Positions 22,355-23,287 of a stretch of 23,287 nucleotides of DNA are shown in pieces; the first letter of the stretch is position 1; each line of letters opens with the position of its first letter. The notes under the pieces were generated by a model, which had not been told where the DNA came from, did no database searches, and worked only from the letters and a program-made list of their open reading frames with translations. The stretch comes from Geobacter sp. (GTDB lineage Bacteria; Desulfobacterota; Desulfuromonadia; Geobacterales; Geobacteraceae). The stretch is taken from assembly GCA_003857395.1 (NCBI GenBank), contig RPRC01000126.1, positions 1 to 23,287 on the forward strand, read 5' to 3'. A program made the translations under genes and the position numbers.

Positions 22355-22582
22355 TTATCTTTGTTTGATAAAGGTACCTTTTTCGTACTCCTCGAAAGCA
22401 ATCCGTAACTCTTTCTGTGTATTCATGACAATGTTCCCGCACCGGGCCCTGGATGCCATTTACCAGGCCGCTGACGATTTTCAGCCTGGTGCCAGAGTCC
22501 ATGGTGACTTCCGGAATGTCGGCCGCCTTTACGTGTCGATAGCGCGCCTCTTGAGCATTCTGCTGATTTTACGTGTTGTCAT
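22355..22582 (-). pseudogene. Decayed pirin-family gene with internal deletions and frameshifts
   Basis: On the minus strand the ATG at 22582 has a perfect GGGAGGG 5 nt upstream and opens MTTRKISRMLK, like pirin N-termini. After the frame breaks, a second frame reads ADIPEVTMDSGTRLKIVSG then LVNGIQGPVRE, the pirin motif that precedes the second cupin. A third frame reads NIVMNTQKELRIAFEEYEKG then TFIKQR and a stop, the pirin C-terminus. Intact pirins are about 230-290 residues; only about 75 codons remain in three frames. Most of both cupin domains is gone. Pirins are metal-binding cupins with quercetinase or regulatory roles. The identification rests on remembered family patterns, hence moderate confidence. 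Confidence 0.72.
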
Positions 22583-22631
22583 GATATCCCTCCCGAGGAT
22601 TCACTCCTGGCGTGCTGCTCTTCTGCACTAT

Positions 22632-22659
22632 AATGTAATGTGCATTCCGGGGTTGTCAA
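22632..22659 (-). promoter_or_regulatory. Possible relic promoter of the pirin pseudogene
   Basis: Minus strand TTGACA (22654-22659), a 16-bp spacer, then TACATT (22632-22637; 4 of 6), about 50 bp upstream of the pseudogene ATG. The stretch 22660-22793 shows nothing else that I can support. Confidence 0.5.
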
Positions 22660-22793
22660 CGCGAAGCCGGCTTCACCAGAGGTGTCGCAGAATCGGCTTA
22701 AACAGCTATTTAAAAACAAACTTCGCCTGCTGAGAGGATGACAACCCTTCGTTCCTGCTTTTGACGTTTAACTTCTTGGCTCTTTACAAGACT

Positions 22794-22822
22794 TTGACAA
22801 CACCGGTTGCCATTGTTATAAT
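22794..22822 (+). promoter_or_regulatory. Perfect-consensus sigma-70 promoter
   Basis: TTGACA (22794-22799), a 17-bp spacer, TATAAT (22817-22822): both hexamers perfect. Start of transcription near 22829, giving a 5' leader of about 70 nt for the 95-codon gene at 22900. Confidence 0.92.
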
Positions 22823-22869
22823 TATATATACAGAAAAAAGAATTGAGATTGGAATTCAGGTATAGCGCA

Positions 22870-22886
22870 GCCGTTCTTGGAACGGC
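22870..22886 (+). promoter_or_regulatory. Hairpin touching the ribosome site of the 95-codon gene
   Basis: GCCGTTC (22870-22876), loop TTG, GAACGGC (22880-22886): a 7-bp perfect stem that ends exactly where AAAGGAGG (22887-22894) begins. It may protect the 5' end or affect ribosome access. Confidence 0.5.
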
Positions 22887-22899
22887 AAAGGAGGTCAGT

Positions 22900-23187
22900 A
22901 TGAGAACATTAAGCAACATTTCTCACGGATTGTTCGAAGGAGTGTTAATCAACGATAGTGAAAAGATGCTTCTGGAACTGACGAAACTCAGCGAAGACGA
23001 ACTGTATCGGCGGATGGGGGTTGCCGGACGTGAAACATTGTCCTCATTGCGGCCTGGAGATGACTATTTGCTGAGCCACAATATTGGTGATGCGACGGGG
23101 AAATCGCCGTTTTTCTTCAGTAGCGAAAAGATTGAGTCATCGGGCCCGGCTGTATATTTTCATGATCTGCCAGCCGATGATCGGTAA
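22900..23187 (+). CDS. Small protein of unknown function (95 aa)
   Basis: I do not recognise this protein. From ATG 22900 it opens MRTLSNISHGLFEGVLIND. It contains a helical, charged centre (LTKLSEDELYRRMGVAGRETL) and ends in a Phe/Ser-rich part (KSPFFFSSEKIESSGPAVYF) before an acidic tail. There is no signal peptide, TM segment or Cys. AAAGGAGG lies 5 nt upstream of the ATG; an in-frame ATG at 22843 has no ribosome site. A perfect sigma-70 promoter lies 78 bp upstream of the ATG, so the gene is probably well expressed. The stop is followed by about 90 bp to the window end, where another ribosome site appears, so it may lead an operon. Confidence 0.78.
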   Translation: MRTLSNISHGLFEGVLINDSEKMLLELTKLSEDELYRRMGVAGRETLSSLRPGDDYLLSHNIGDATGKSPFFFSSEKIESSGPAVYFHDLPADDR

Positions 23188-23278
23188 GCAGGGAAGATGT
23201 TGAGCGGGCAGGTCGGAGCGATATTTGACCGGCTCATCTGCGAGAGCACTTCTACAAGTCCGCTGTATGGATACAAAC

Positions 23279-23284
23279 AGGAGG
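23279..23284 (+). promoter_or_regulatory. Ribosome binding site of a gene beginning beyond the window
   Basis: AGGAGG lies 3 bp from the right edge, after a 90-bp gap with no other start signals. A plus-strand gene probably begins within a few bases outside the window, in line with the 95-codon gene. Confidence 0.55.
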
Positions 23285-23287
23285 CCA

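Noticed and set aside
22660..22842. GEMM (c-di-GMP or cGAMP) riboswitch in leaders of the small genes
   Set aside because: Geobacter genomes are rich in GEMM RNAs, so I looked for the GGGACGCAAAGC core here and at 11439-11687. It is absent in both.

Overview
The window reads as a chromosomal segment of a Geobacter/Geotalea-type bacterium (Desulfuromonadia/Geobacterales). This is an inference from content. It has a recA next to a PilT-family ATPase, a LarB/LarC pair, an HD-GYP signalling protein with a CHASE2 sensor, GatCAB-type transamidosome genes, and two families of dispersed palindromic repeats. Nearly all of it is ordinary core genome with strong AGGAGG ribosome sites. There is no integrase, transposase, prophage or CRISPR.

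Layout, left to right. (1) 1-5823, all on the minus strand: larB, larC, pgpA, cinA, recA and a PilT-type ATPase that runs off the left edge. larC/pgpA and pgpA/cinA overlap by 4 bp (GTGA and ATGA), so these three are translationally coupled. recA and the pilT-like gene are 3 bp apart. (2) 5998-9369, minus strand: a FecR-domain exported protein, an OmpA-like lipoprotein and a CHASE2/HD-GYP membrane protein. Together they form a candidate envelope-to-c-di-GMP signalling cassette. (3) 9682-9844: a self-contained tRNA-Pro(CGG) unit with a consensus promoter and a terminator. (4) 9912-11130: an iron-alcohol-dehydrogenase-family gene whose usual Asp metal ligand is Gly. (5) 11404-12097, plus strand: a consensus promoter, a roughly 250-nt leader, a 61-codon gene of unknown function, a structured 3' region of about 190 nt and a very strong intrinsic terminator. 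(6) 12203-12940, minus strand: tRNA-Phe(GAA) with its own promoter and terminator, preceded by an EF-P paralogue of EfpL/YeiP type with Arg33 at the loop tip. (7) 13130-18133, plus strand: a P-type IIA cation ATPase and a PcrA/UvrD helicase. (8) 18276-21749, plus strand: gatC, gatA and gatB, with a palindromic repeat in each intergenic gap. (9) 21897-23287: a DCC-family CxxC protein, a decayed pirin gene on the minus strand, and a small gene of unknown function behind a perfect sigma-70 promoter. A ribosome site at the right edge announces another gene.

How the genes may work together. LarB and LarC make the nickel-pincer nucleotide cofactor from NaAD. CinA-type NMN deamidase feeds the same nicotinate nucleotide pool, so the coupled larC-pgpA-cinA arrangement may be metabolically meaningful. 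GatCAB supplies Gln-tRNA and/or Asn-tRNA by transamidation.

I did not find a clear-cut unknown defence or mobile system. The most unusual items are the stem-swapping repeat family, the small-gene transcript with long structured ends, the FecR/OmpA/CHASE2-HD-GYP cassette and the ADH with a missing ligand.
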